Source: JAGDVO01 sp964590075 [NCBI: uncultured Aquificales bacterium] (GTDB taxonomy: Bacteria > Thermosulfidibacterota > Thermosulfidibacteria > Thermosulfidibacterales). From it: 5,376 nucleotides of DNA. Positions 1-5,376 of the stretch are shown in pieces. Positions within the stretch are counted from its first letter, which is position 1. Every line of letters begins with the position of its first letter. The position numbers were made by a program, and so were the translations under genes. The stretch spans positions 1 to 5,376 of the forward strand of contig CAZPXS010000023.1 of NCBI GenBank assembly GCA_964590075.1, given 5' to 3'. A model generated the notes under the pieces. The model was not told the DNA's origin and did no database searches. It saw only the letters and a list, made by a program, of their open reading frames with translations.

Positions 1-764
1 ATTTCAGTTTGTGCTGTTTGTGCTTGCATTTTTGAGAGAAATGGATTAATTATAAATACCATAAGAATGGATAATACAAGCTTTAATACAGCCTTATTGT
101 ATTCCTTTCTTGTGATAAAGTTGTAAACAAAGAGTATAAAGAAAATAAGACTCAGAATAGCTATCGTGTACTTTAACGGTATGAGCATGTGTGGTCTTGA
201 GATGTAGACCATGAAAACTCCTATAGACAAAAGAGCTAAGCTATAAAGGGAATTCTTTTTTATCAGTAGCAAAAGTGATAAGAATATCAGATAAAAGCCC
301 GCTATATACAAACCATCCCTGTGTATCTGCGCTGTCCATGTTAAGGAAGAGGGAAAAAGAAGAAAGGGCAGTGAAGCCAAAAGGCTTGCCCTTCTTTCAA
401 AGCCAAGGAGTGTAAGAAGACCAATTAGAACCACGAAAGCAAAGGCGTGCAGAAGTGCGTTGTAGAAGAGCATCACCCATGGCTTGTGCACACCCGTGAG
501 GGCATAAAAGAGGGCAGTTATACCTGCCATCACCTGATAGTTGGGCTCAGGTCTAAGGCTCCAGGCGCCCCAGCCTTCCTGCTCTATCTTCTTTGCCAGA
601 GCAAGGGCATACTGATGAAAGCCTATCCAGTCTCCACCCACCATCAGCCCCTCTCCCCAGTGAGCCTGAGGAAACAGATATGGAAGCACCACAAACTGCA
701 CCGCAGAGCCAGTAAAAAGGGTATAAAGGTATGCAAGCAGGAAGAGGCTAACGTAGAACTTCAT
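1..764 (-). CDS. Polytopic membrane protein, probable GT-C-type glycosyltransferase or glycan polymerase (3' end missing)
   Basis: The frame from ATG 764 stays open for 254 codons to the left edge, so the C-terminal part lies outside the window. After a first membrane span (about 3-30) comes a polar loop with GGDWIGFHQYA (43-53) and EPNYQ (73-77), then several hydrophobic segments at about 78-90, 97-120, 127-140, 151-168, 172-190 and 199-216, and another near 226-240. Between them lie FPSSLTWTAQIHRDGLY (137-153) and YISRPHML (187-194). A first outer loop with an acidic/aromatic-His motif, a Pro-Ser...Arg-Asp segment and a later Arg-Pro motif recall membrane glycosyltransferases (GT39/PMT-like) and Wzy-like or EpsG-like polymerases that use undecaprenyl-linked sugars at the outer face. 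I cannot place it in a named family. Overlap with the glycosyltransferase gene and a strong Shine-Dalgarno make expression as part of the same operon likely. Composition drifts from about 58% GC at the start to about 32% near the edge. Confidence 0.85.
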   Translation of the reverse strand, partial: MKFYVSLFLLAYLYTLFTGSAVQFVVLPYLFPQAHWGEGLMVGGDWIGFHQYALALAKKIEQEGWGAWSLRPEPNYQVMAGITALFYALTGVHKPWVMLFYNALLHAFAFVVLIGLLTLLGFERRASLLASLPFLLFPSSLTWTAQIHRDGLYIAGFYLIFLSLLLLIKKNSLYSLALLSIGVFMVYISRPHMLIPLKYTIAILSLIFFILFVYNFITRKEYNKAVLKLVLSILMVFIINPFLSKMQAQTAQTE

Positions 765-1953
765 CAAAGACCCTCCTCCATTCTTGAACTATCTTGTTTA
801 CATGAAAGTCCATAGCCCTCTCCTTAGACCTCTTTGAGTAATCTTCCCTAAGGGCATCATCCTCAAGGAGCTTTCTTAGAGTGTCCACCCACACCATCTC
901 TTTTAGGCTTAGCGGTTCGTCTTGAAGGTATTTTACCTCAAACACGGGCATAAGCACCCCATACCTTGCAAACTCGGGTCTGTCTGTCTGATGTCTAAAG
1001 TCTGTATCAGGAGCTAATATCTCCCTCGGTCCAGACCTGCAGTCAGAAGAAACAACACAAACACCACAAGCCATAGCCTCGACAAGAGCGTTGGGAAAGC
1101 CCTCCCACAAAGAAGGGAAGACAAAAAGCTTAGCCCTTGATATGTATTTGAAGGGGTTTTCCTTAAAGCCAAGAAAGTAAACGTCAAAGTTTTCAGAAAG
1201 CTCGTCCCTGTCCCAGAGGTAAGTTTTAAGACCGAGCCTTTGAGAAAGGTCATAAAGGTAGTCCTTGAGCTCACCATCCCCAAGAATAAGGAGCCTCAGC
1301 TCTGGAAAGTCTTTCTTTAGTTCTCTAAAAACCCTCAGAAGATACCACTGTCCCTTTTGTTTTGTAAGCCTTCCAGCGGTGATTATGTAAGGAAAGCTTT
1401 TGAAGACTTCCTCTATTTCTTCCTTTGCCTTTTGCTGTATCTCCTCAACGGGGTAAGGGTTGTAGATGACCTTTATTTTTTCTTCCGGAATGCCGAGTTT
1501 TAAAAGACTTTCCTTTACTCCGCAGGATATCGCTACGCAGAGGTCTGCCCGAGGGTAAAGGAGTTTTGAAAGAAGGTGGTTAAGCCTCCTGACCCCGACA
1601 TGTCCAGTTAGCTGGTCCATACGGACGGATATTATAGCTCTGTGTCTTTTGAAGACCTTAGAAAAGATGTTTACGTAGTTTGCCCTTTCCAAGAAAGAAA
1701 GGACGATGCAGTCTTCCTGTATTTCCTGAGATAACCTAAAAGCATATAGGGGTATGCAGATGGTCTTTATGACTGGGTTTGTGCTTTTGCTGTGGGAAGA
1801 AAGAACCTTCAGGATCTCTCTGTTTACCCTATACTCAACGTCTCTTTCAACAAGAAAGACTCTTCTTGGTTGTATGTAGTCTAAAAGCCTCAGCAAAACC
1901 TTCTCCGCCCCACCGCCTGCAAGGGAGTTTATAAGGAAGTAAAGACAGCTCAT
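748..1953 (-). CDS. GT4-family glycosyltransferase (GT-B fold)
   Basis: This 401-residue protein is of typical length for a retaining GT4 enzyme that moves a sugar from a nucleotide donor to a (usually lipid-linked) glycan at the cytoplasmic face. The N-terminal acceptor domain opens with SLAGGGAEKVLLRLL (10-24), the glycine loop of Glyco_transf_4-type domains. The donor domain begins after NPYP (165-168) and shows AGRLTKQKG (193-201), LILGDGELKDYL (222-233), LGFKENPFKYI (261-271) and the signature EGFPNALVEAMACG (284-297), where Glu284 and Glu292 form the E-x7-E pair. It continues SSDCRSGPREILAP (302-315) and YGVLMPV (331-337), a block I associate with a common GT4 subgroup in polysaccharide clusters. 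A stretch of about a dozen extra residues (KTYLWDRDELSENFD, 243-257) is usual in that subgroup. The sugar used cannot be told. Its start forms ATGA with the SGNH stop; the nearest purine run (AAGGTG) is 14 bases away, so coupling is likely. Confidence 0.94.
   Translation of the reverse strand: MSCLYFLINSLAGGGAEKVLLRLLDYIQPRRVFLVERDVEYRVNREILKVLSSHSKSTNPVIKTICIPLYAFRLSQEIQEDCIVLSFLERANYVNIFSKVFKRHRAIISVRMDQLTGHVGVRRLNHLLSKLLYPRADLCVAISCGVKESLLKLGIPEEKIKVIYNPYPVEEIQQKAKEEIEEVFKSFPYIITAGRLTKQKGQWYLLRVFRELKKDFPELRLLILGDGELKDYLYDLSQRLGLKTYLWDRDELSENFDVYFLGFKENPFKYISRAKLFVFPSLWEGFPNALVEAMACGVCVVSSDCRSGPREILAPDTDFRHQTDRPEFARYGVLMPVFEVKYLQDEPLSLKEMVWVDTLRKLLEDDALREDYSKRSKERAMDFHVNKIVQEWRRVFDEVLR
771..779 (-). 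promoter_or_regulatory. Shine-Dalgarno site for the polytopic membrane gene
   Basis: GGAGGAGGG on the minus strand lies 6 bases before the ATG at 764, inside the last codons of the glycosyltransferase. This strong site supports a separate start that overlaps the upstream gene by 17 bases. Confidence 0.8.
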
Positions 1954-3032
1954 CTGCTTAAGTTCAGCACCTTTTTAAGCTCCTGAGCCACCAGATAGTG
2001 CCCAAGCTCATTCCAGTGTCCATCTGTGGGAAATTCAAACCTTTTTCCATTGGTCCTGTAGTGTTCGTAGAAAACAGGTAGCATGTCAACGACCACGTAG
2101 TTTCTTTTTTGTGCCTCTTTAATGAAATAGTCCCTTATAACGCCAAAGGTTGATTTTTTAGCCTCATCAATTGTTCCCTGATAGATGTATTCTCTTGGAG
2201 CATCAACCACAAACACTATATCCCGTGGTCTTAAAGTTGTATACTCAGGAAGTTTTTCAAAAAAGAAATCTATGGCTTTTTTTGAGAGTTCCATGTCTGG
2301 AATGTTTCTCTGTGGTCCTGTGAAACCTTTCAACCTCTGCAATACAGCAGGGAGACCCAAGTTAAAGTATAAATATCTTAACAATACACTCTTTTCAGCT
2401 ATGCTTCTTTTGACGTATAGCCACGTGCTTTTTTCAGGTGTGTACTCTATAACGTATGGCTTTCCGCTACCGTCAAAATACCAAAAGCCCGGAGCTTTTT
2501 TTACTTCATAAAAGCTCTCATCAAAATCGTTTGATATTATGGGTATGATAATTTTGTTAGGTTTGAAGTTCTTCTCTGCATAATCTACGTAAGCAAGGTA
2601 GGTGGAGAGCTGACTACCGCTTGCGCCAAAGGAGTAAAAGTAATACCTGTCGGTGGCTCTCTGTAAAAGGGAGAAAAAAGTTTCCCCGTTGTCAACCTGC
2701 ATAGCTTCCACATAGCTATCGCCTATTACCGCAATCACCGGTTTATCTGGATTTCTTTTATAATCTAGGTCGTTGAAGAAACCTAGATTGTTTATTCTTT
2801 TCTTAGCAACCTGATAGAAGTTCCAACCAAGAGAGTATGTGATATGAGCACCTTCTGGGGCAAATCTTGGGATGTAATTCTCCTGATCAACCCGCTGAAA
2901 ATGGTAGATGTCCACAACAGGAAGAAAACGCAAAGCAATCTCTAAGGCAACAACGATTAGACCAAGACCAAAGATGAAGGCTAAGAAGTTCTTTCCCCAC
3001 TCTTTCAGTCTAAGGGAAACTCTTCCAGCCAT
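1950..3032 (-). CDS. Membrane-anchored SGNH/GDSL-type hydrolase or acyltransferase
   Basis: This is a 360-residue protein from ATG 3032; a GTG at 3053 would add seven residues. A basic N-terminus (RVSLRLKEWGK) precedes one hydrophobic span (about 15-37), so the rest is predicted outside the cytoplasmic membrane. All four SGNH blocks are visible: GDS with the nucleophile Ser106 (104-106), GASG with Gly136 for the oxyanion hole, SND with Asn168, and DGHW with Asp337 and His339 completing the triad, followed by NELGHYLVAQEL. Family members remove or transfer O-acyl groups on sugars; AlgJ/AlgX-like relatives acetylate exopolysaccharide. Here the direction of reaction and the substrate are unknown. 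The position between the carbamoyltransferase and a glycosyltransferase suggests a glycan substrate. The gene is clearly AT-richer than the carbamoyltransferase. Its TGA overlaps the next ATG (ATGA). SGNH fold confidence is high; specific function is low. Confidence 0.87.
   Translation of the reverse strand: MAGRVSLRLKEWGKNFLAFIFGLGLIVVALEIALRFLPVVDIYHFQRVDQENYIPRFAPEGAHITYSLGWNFYQVAKKRINNLGFFNDLDYKRNPDKPVIAVIGDSYVEAMQVDNGETFFSLLQRATDRYYFYSFGASGSQLSTYLAYVDYAEKNFKPNKIIIPIISNDFDESFYEVKKAPGFWYFDGSGKPYVIEYTPEKSTWLYVKRSIAEKSVLLRYLYFNLGLPAVLQRLKGFTGPQRNIPDMELSKKAIDFFFEKLPEYTTLRPRDIVFVVDAPREYIYQGTIDEAKKSTFGVIRDYFIKEAQKRNYVVVDMLPVFYEHYRTNGKRFEFPTDGHWNELGHYLVAQELKKVLNLSR
2762..2789. repeat. Perfect 9-bp inverted repeat within the SGNH coding sequence
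   Basis: AATCTAGGT (2762-2770) and its exact reverse complement ACCTAGATT (2781-2789) flank a 10-base loop. In the mRNA it would form a hairpin about 90 codons into the SGNH gene, at the codons for Asn-Leu-Gly-Phe-Phe-Asn-Asp-Leu-Asp. There is no T-run after it, so it is not an intrinsic terminator. The stem has only three G/C pairs. It may be chance. Confidence 0.5.
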
Positions 3033-4897
3033 AACTTCTTGTCCTCCTTCCACTCTAGCTGTCTTGTCTTATCAAAGAGATAATTGCCCATAACCAGATA
3101 GTCCATATCTGTCCTCATAAAGCACTTGTAAGCATCCTCCGGAGTGCAAACTATTGGCTCACCTCTCACGTTAAAGGAAGTGTTTACGATTACCGAAACG
3201 CCGGTCAATTCTTTAAACTTGCTTATAAGCTTGTAATACTTTGGGTTGGTTTCCCTGTGGACCGTCTGGATTCTTGCAGAAAAGTCAAGGTGAGTTATGG
3301 CAGGAAGGCTTGACCTGATGAAGTAAAGCTTTTCTCTTACATCAAGCTCGTGATAATTCTCCGGCAATGCATTTCTGAGCTCTTGTTTGACGTATGCTAT
3401 GAGAAGCATGTAAGGAGATGGTTTGTCCGTGTCAAAGTAGTTTTCAACGTCTTCATACAGCACCGAAGGGGCAAAGGGACGGAAACTCTCCCGGTATTTT
3501 ATCTTCAGGTTTAGCTTCTTCTGCATCTCAGAGTTTCTGGCATCTCCCAAGATGCTTCTGTTTCCAAGAGCCCTTGGTCCCCACTCCATCCTACCCTGAA
3601 ACCAGCCTACCACCTTACCTTCCGCCAGAAGCCTTGCTACATCCTCACATAGCCTGTCAAAGTCTTCGTAGCGTGTGTAGATTGCTTTAAACTTTCTTGC
3701 GGTTTTCTCTATGTCAAGGTCTGAAAACTCCGGACCGAGGTAGCTTCCCTTCATGGCATCGGGGTAAACCACCTCCCTTGGTCTGTTGAAGTACATGTGA
3801 TAGACCGCAAGGGCAGAACCAAGGGCTCCACCCGCATCGCCCGCCGCCGGCTGTATCCATATGTCTTTGAAGAGCCCACTCTTTAGAAGCTTTCCGTTGG
3901 CAACGCAGTTAAGAGCCACGCCTCCCGCTAAGCAAAGGTTTTCTTCCCCCGTTATCTCCTTTGCGTGCTTTGCCATCTTATACACTATCTCTTCCGTCAC
4001 CTGCTGAATGGCATAGGCAAGGTCGCAGTGCTCCTGTAAAAGCTCTGTCTCTGGCTCTCTTCTTTTTATACCAAACAGTTTAAGCCACTCCTCATCCCTT
4101 GTCATCTTAAGACCCGTGCAGTAGTCAAAAAATCTCTGATCAAGGTGAACAGAACCGTCCTCATAGATGGTCACCATCTTTTCCTTTATTAACTCAACGA
4201 ACCTTTTTGTCCTTTCCGAGTTTGGGTTGCCGTAGGGGGCAAGACCCATAAGCTTGTATTCTCCTGAGTTGACCTTAAAGCCAAGGTAGTAGGTAAAAGC
4301 ACTGTAGAGCAAACCAAGAGAGTGGGGAAACTTCATTTCCTTAAGGATCTTTATCGTGTTTCCCCTACCCACGGATATGGAGGCGGTAGCCCATTCTCCC
4401 ACCCCATCTATGGTAAGTATGCAGGCTCTTTCAAAGGGAGATGGGAAAAAGGCACTTGCCGCGTGTGAAAGGTGATGCTCAGAGAAGAGAAGGGGCGGGA
4501 GTTTTTTTACCTTTTCTATGCTTTTTAACTCTTCCCTTATCAGCTTTTTGATGAGAAGCTTTTCGTTTATCCAGACAGGGACTGCTTGAAGGAATTGTCT
4601 TAGACCCTTTGGAGCAAAGGCATAGTAAGTTTCAAGGAGTCTTTCAAACTTAACAAGGGGCTTGTCGTAGAAAACTACGGCGGAAAGCTCCTCAAGAGAC
4701 GTGCCCGTGTATTCTAAGCAAAACCTTACCGCGTTGGAGGGGAACCTTGCATCGTGCTTTTTTCTTGTGAACCTCTCTTCCTGAGCGCAGGCGAGGATCT
4801 CACCGTCTTGAACTATACAAGCTGCAGAGTCGTGATAAAAAGCAGAAATGCCAAGTATCTTAATAGGGTCTTTCAAAGTCTTCTGGGGTAAGCTCAT
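3005..4897 (-). CDS. NodU/CmcH/SxtI-family O-carbamoyltransferase
   Basis: This 630-residue cytosolic enzyme is full length for the family (about 570-620 aa). Enzymes such as TobZ, GdmN, CmcH, NodU and SxtI turn carbamoyl phosphate and ATP into carbamoyl-adenylate and move the carbamoyl group to a hydroxyl. The N-terminal Kae1-like domain (about 13-380) shows GISAFYHDSAA (16-26), QEERFTRKKHD (39-49), the His-rich EHHLSHAASAF (140-150) expected to help bind metal, DGVGEW (164-169), GEYKLMGLAPYG (212-223), AGGVALNCVANGK (324-336) and AAGDAGGALG (351-360). The C-terminal YrdC-like domain (about 420-610) shows GRMEWGPRALGNRSI (435-449), FRPFAPS (472-478) and NTSFNVRGEPIV (572-583). No key motif looks broken. 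The acceptor cannot be read from sequence; the adjacent GT4 and polytopic genes point to a surface glycan rather than a small toxin. It overlaps the gene before by 38 bases and the gene after by 28 or more. Confidence 0.96.
   Translation of the reverse strand: MSLPQKTLKDPIKILGISAFYHDSAACIVQDGEILACAQEERFTRKKHDARFPSNAVRFCLEYTGTSLEELSAVVFYDKPLVKFERLLETYYAFAPKGLRQFLQAVPVWINEKLLIKKLIREELKSIEKVKKLPPLLFSEHHLSHAASAFFPSPFERACILTIDGVGEWATASISVGRGNTIKILKEMKFPHSLGLLYSAFTYYLGFKVNSGEYKLMGLAPYGNPNSERTKRFVELIKEKMVTIYEDGSVHLDQRFFDYCTGLKMTRDEEWLKLFGIKRREPETELLQEHCDLAYAIQQVTEEIVYKMAKHAKEITGEENLCLAGGVALNCVANGKLLKSGLFKDIWIQPAAGDAGGALGSALAVYHMYFNRPREVVYPDAMKGSYLGPEFSDLDIEKTARKFKAIYTRYEDFDRLCEDVARLLAEGKVVGWFQGRMEWGPRALGNRSILGDARNSEMQKKLNLKIKYRESFRPFAPSVLYEDVENYFDTDKPSPYMLLIAYVKQELRNALPENYHELDVREKLYFIRSSLPAITHLDFSARIQTVHRETNPKYYKLISKFKELTGVSVIVNTSFNVRGEPIVCTPEDAYKCFMRTDMDYLVMGNYLFDKTRQLEWKEDKKLWLEEFPLD
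3043..3049 (-). promoter_or_regulatory. Shine-Dalgarno site that sets the SGNH gene start
   Basis: AAGGAGG on the minus strand lies 10 bases before an ATG at 3032 and inside the 3' end of the carbamoyltransferase gene. The alternative start, a GTG at 3053, lies upstream of this site and has no Shine-Dalgarno (the preceding bases are GACAGCTAGA). ATG 3032 is therefore the better start. Confidence 0.7.
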
Positions 4898-5207
4898 CCT
4901 TTCTGACCTCCCACGTTGAAGAAACTCTCTCTTTGTTTAGCTTCAAAGGGTTTCTGTGAAAGGCTCTGTAAGCAAAAGCCAGAGGTGTAAGCACCAGAAC
5001 AAAGACCAGAGTAAGCACCACGTAGCTCAGAGCTCTGAATACGCTGGTAGACATCCTTTCAAGGGCAAGACCGAGCCTGAGGGACGCCTGAGGAAAGGCA
5101 AGGTGAAGGTAGACCAGAGCGAGGGAGATGAGGATGAGGGGTCTAAACTTGAAATACCCAATAATACCAAGAACTAGGGAAATGACGAGGGTAAACTGTT
5201 TTCCCAT
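4860..5207 (-). CDS. SxtJ-family small membrane protein
   Basis: This 115-residue protein has three hydrophobic segments, at about residues 4-19, 22-38 and 58-80, followed by a charged cytoplasmic-type tail. Family-like marks are a Pro at the end of the second span (AFPQASLRLG, 38-46), the block TPLAFAYRAFHRNPL (74-88), which resembles the TPxGxxxR..x(D/N)PL pattern of SxtJ-like proteins, then SSTWEVRK (96-103) and a short acidic/aromatic end EDFERPY. SxtJ proteins have no established biochemical activity; they are known as constant partners of SxtI/NodU-type carbamoyltransferases. The gene starts 3 bases after the DUF5989-like stop and has no clear Shine-Dalgarno of its own, so translational coupling is likely. 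Its last 38 bases overlap the carbamoyltransferase start. The identification rests on size, topology, tail motifs and neighbours. Confidence 0.82.
   Translation of the reverse strand: MGKQFTLVISLVLGIIGYFKFRPLILISLALVYLHLAFPQASLRLGLALERMSTSVFRALSYVVLTLVFVLVLTPLAFAYRAFHRNPLKLNKERVSSTWEVRKDELTPEDFERPY
4907..4912 (-). promoter_or_regulatory. Shine-Dalgarno site for the carbamoyltransferase
   Basis: GGGAGG on the minus strand lies 9 bases before the ATG at 4897, inside the coding sequence of the upstream SxtJ-like gene. It supports this ATG over an in-frame TTG at 4876, which has no Shine-Dalgarno. Confidence 0.65.
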
Positions 5208-5210
5208 GGC

Positions 5211-5360
5211 TCAAAAGATGGTGTATATAAAGGGTGCGAAAGGTGAACTTCCACCAAGGAGGATAAGTAGAGCCAGAAGAAGGAGAACAACCACTATTGG
5301 TATGAGCCACCATTTTTTCCTCTTCATAAAAAAGCTCCATAGGTCTTTGAGAAACTCCAT
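5211..5360 (-). CDS. DUF5989 / SxtK-like single-span membrane peptide
   Basis: This 49-residue protein begins MEFLKDLWSFFMKRKKWW and ends FAPFIYTIF. It has a short amphipathic N-terminus, a basic patch KRKKWW (residues 13-18), one hydrophobic span (about 19-35) and a conserved-looking tail GGSSPFAPFIYTIF (36-49). That order (Trp/Phe-rich head, KK-W/F, leucine-rich span, APFIYT tail) is what I know of the DUF5989 family, whose members include SxtK of the saxitoxin cluster and usually sit next to SxtJ-like proteins and NodU-type carbamoyltransferases. The same neighbours follow here, which strengthens the call. The positive-inside rule places the N-terminus in the cytoplasm. The molecular role is unknown; a membrane adaptor for the carbamoyltransferase is a reasonable guess. 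The ATG at 5360 is fixed by an AGGAGG six bases upstream. The TGA at 5213-5211 is 3 bases before the next start. Confidence 0.88.
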   Translation of the reverse strand: MEFLKDLWSFFMKRKKWWLIPIVVVLLLLALLILLGGSSPFAPFIYTIF

Positions 5361-5366
5361 CTTCTA

Positions 5367-5372
5367 CCTCCT
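5367..5372 (-). promoter_or_regulatory. Shine-Dalgarno site for the DUF5989-like gene
   Basis: On the minus strand the sequence AGGAGG lies 6 bases before the ATG at 5360. This is near-ideal spacing and decides the start of a 49-codon gene that would otherwise be easy to miss. An in-frame TAG at 5366-5364 overlaps this leader and could be the stop of a gene lying beyond the right edge, but too little sequence is present to tell. No promoter is visible in the 16 bases available. Confidence 0.8.
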
Positions 5373-5376
5373 GTTT

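Noticed and set aside
447-815. Plus-strand open frame of 122 codons
   Set aside because: It lies opposite the membrane-protein gene and the end of the glycosyltransferase, which have strong Shine-Dalgarno support and family motifs. Its translation is low-complexity in layout with no recognisable domain.
1180-1225. Apparent insertion in the glycosyltransferase (about 12 extra residues before the second part of the donor domain)
   Set aside because: The same style of insertion is familiar in the GT4 subgroup that carries the SSDCRSGPREIL block, so it is not a novelty.
1014-1283. Minus-strand open frame of 89 codons within the glycosyltransferase
   Set aside because: It is an alternative frame across the donor-domain coding region, including the E-x7-E signature. 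No independent ribosome site or motif was seen.
2100-2110. T-rich run that could be read as a terminator
   Set aside because: No stem precedes it on either strand and it lies inside the SGNH coding frame.
2185-2511. Plus-strand open frame of 108 codons opposite the SGNH gene
   Set aside because: It is a shadow of a gene with intact catalytic motifs. No ribosome site or domain was seen on this strand.
3418-3690. Plus-strand open frame of 90 codons opposite the carbamoyltransferase
   Set aside because: The translation is rich in Pro, Ser and Leu as expected for the antisense of a conserved gene, and it covers the conserved YrdC-like domain on the other strand.
3005-4897. Saxitoxin-type toxin biosynthesis
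   Set aside because: Only the carbamoyltransferase and its two small partners resemble that cluster. No polyketide-like, amidinotransferase or oxygenase genes are present, and the other genes are glycan-type.
4956-5177. Plus-strand open frame of 73 codons opposite the SxtJ-like gene
   Set aside because: Its Lys/Gly/Glu-rich translation is the antisense image of a hydrophobic membrane protein; there is no supporting signal.
5143-5340. Minus-strand open frame of 65 codons at the right end
   Set aside because: It is out of frame with the 49-residue DUF5989-like gene, which has the better Shine-Dalgarno, matches a known family pattern and meets the next gene cleanly.

Overview
The window is one tightly packed block of six genes, all transcribed on the minus strand (right to left), with no intergenic gap longer than 3 bases. 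Two are small membrane proteins, one is a large O-carbamoyltransferase, and the others are an SGNH-type hydrolase/acyl-transfer protein, a GT4 glycosyltransferase and a polytopic membrane protein cut by the left edge. This is a cell-surface or secreted polysaccharide (or modified-metabolite) locus from a bacterium. Strong GGAGG-type ribosome binding sites, overlapping genes, mixed AGA/AGG arginine and ATA isoleucine codons, and Lys/Glu-rich proteins are compatible with a thermophile of the Aquificota type (Hydrogenobacter/Thermocrinis-like). That assignment is an inference from style, not a proven placement.

Layout in transcription order. A DUF5989/SxtK-like single-span peptide of 49 aa (5360 to 5211) starts behind a good Shine-Dalgarno at the right edge. 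An SxtJ-like membrane protein of 115 aa (5207 to 4860) follows 3 bases later. A NodU/CmcH/SxtI-family carbamoyltransferase of 630 aa (4897 to 3005) overlaps it by 38 bases. A membrane-anchored SGNH protein with a complete catalytic motif set (best start 3032, end 1950) overlaps the carbamoyltransferase by 28 bases. A GT4 retaining glycosyltransferase of 401 aa (1953 to 748) is joined by an ATGA overlap. Last is the first 254 residues of a multi-span membrane protein (764 to the left edge), probably a GT-C-type glycosyltransferase or glycan polymerase.

How they may work together. The carbamoyltransferase should use carbamoyl phosphate and ATP in the cytoplasm to O-carbamoylate a sugar or a lipid-linked glycan. 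The two small membrane proteins match the companions of this enzyme in the saxitoxin cluster (sxtI-sxtJ-sxtK) and in many polysaccharide clusters, and may hold it at the membrane. The GT4 enzyme would extend the glycan, the polytopic protein would polymerise or further glycosylate it, and the SGNH domain, predicted to face outside, would add or remove acyl groups.

Base composition is uneven. The carbamoyltransferase is near 53% GC where counted, the SGNH gene is near 28-42% in the lines counted, and the truncated membrane gene falls from about 58% at its 5' end to about 32% over window positions 1-300. This suggests the locus was assembled from pieces of different origin. No RNA genes, CRISPR arrays, insertion sequences, terminators or internal promoters were seen.
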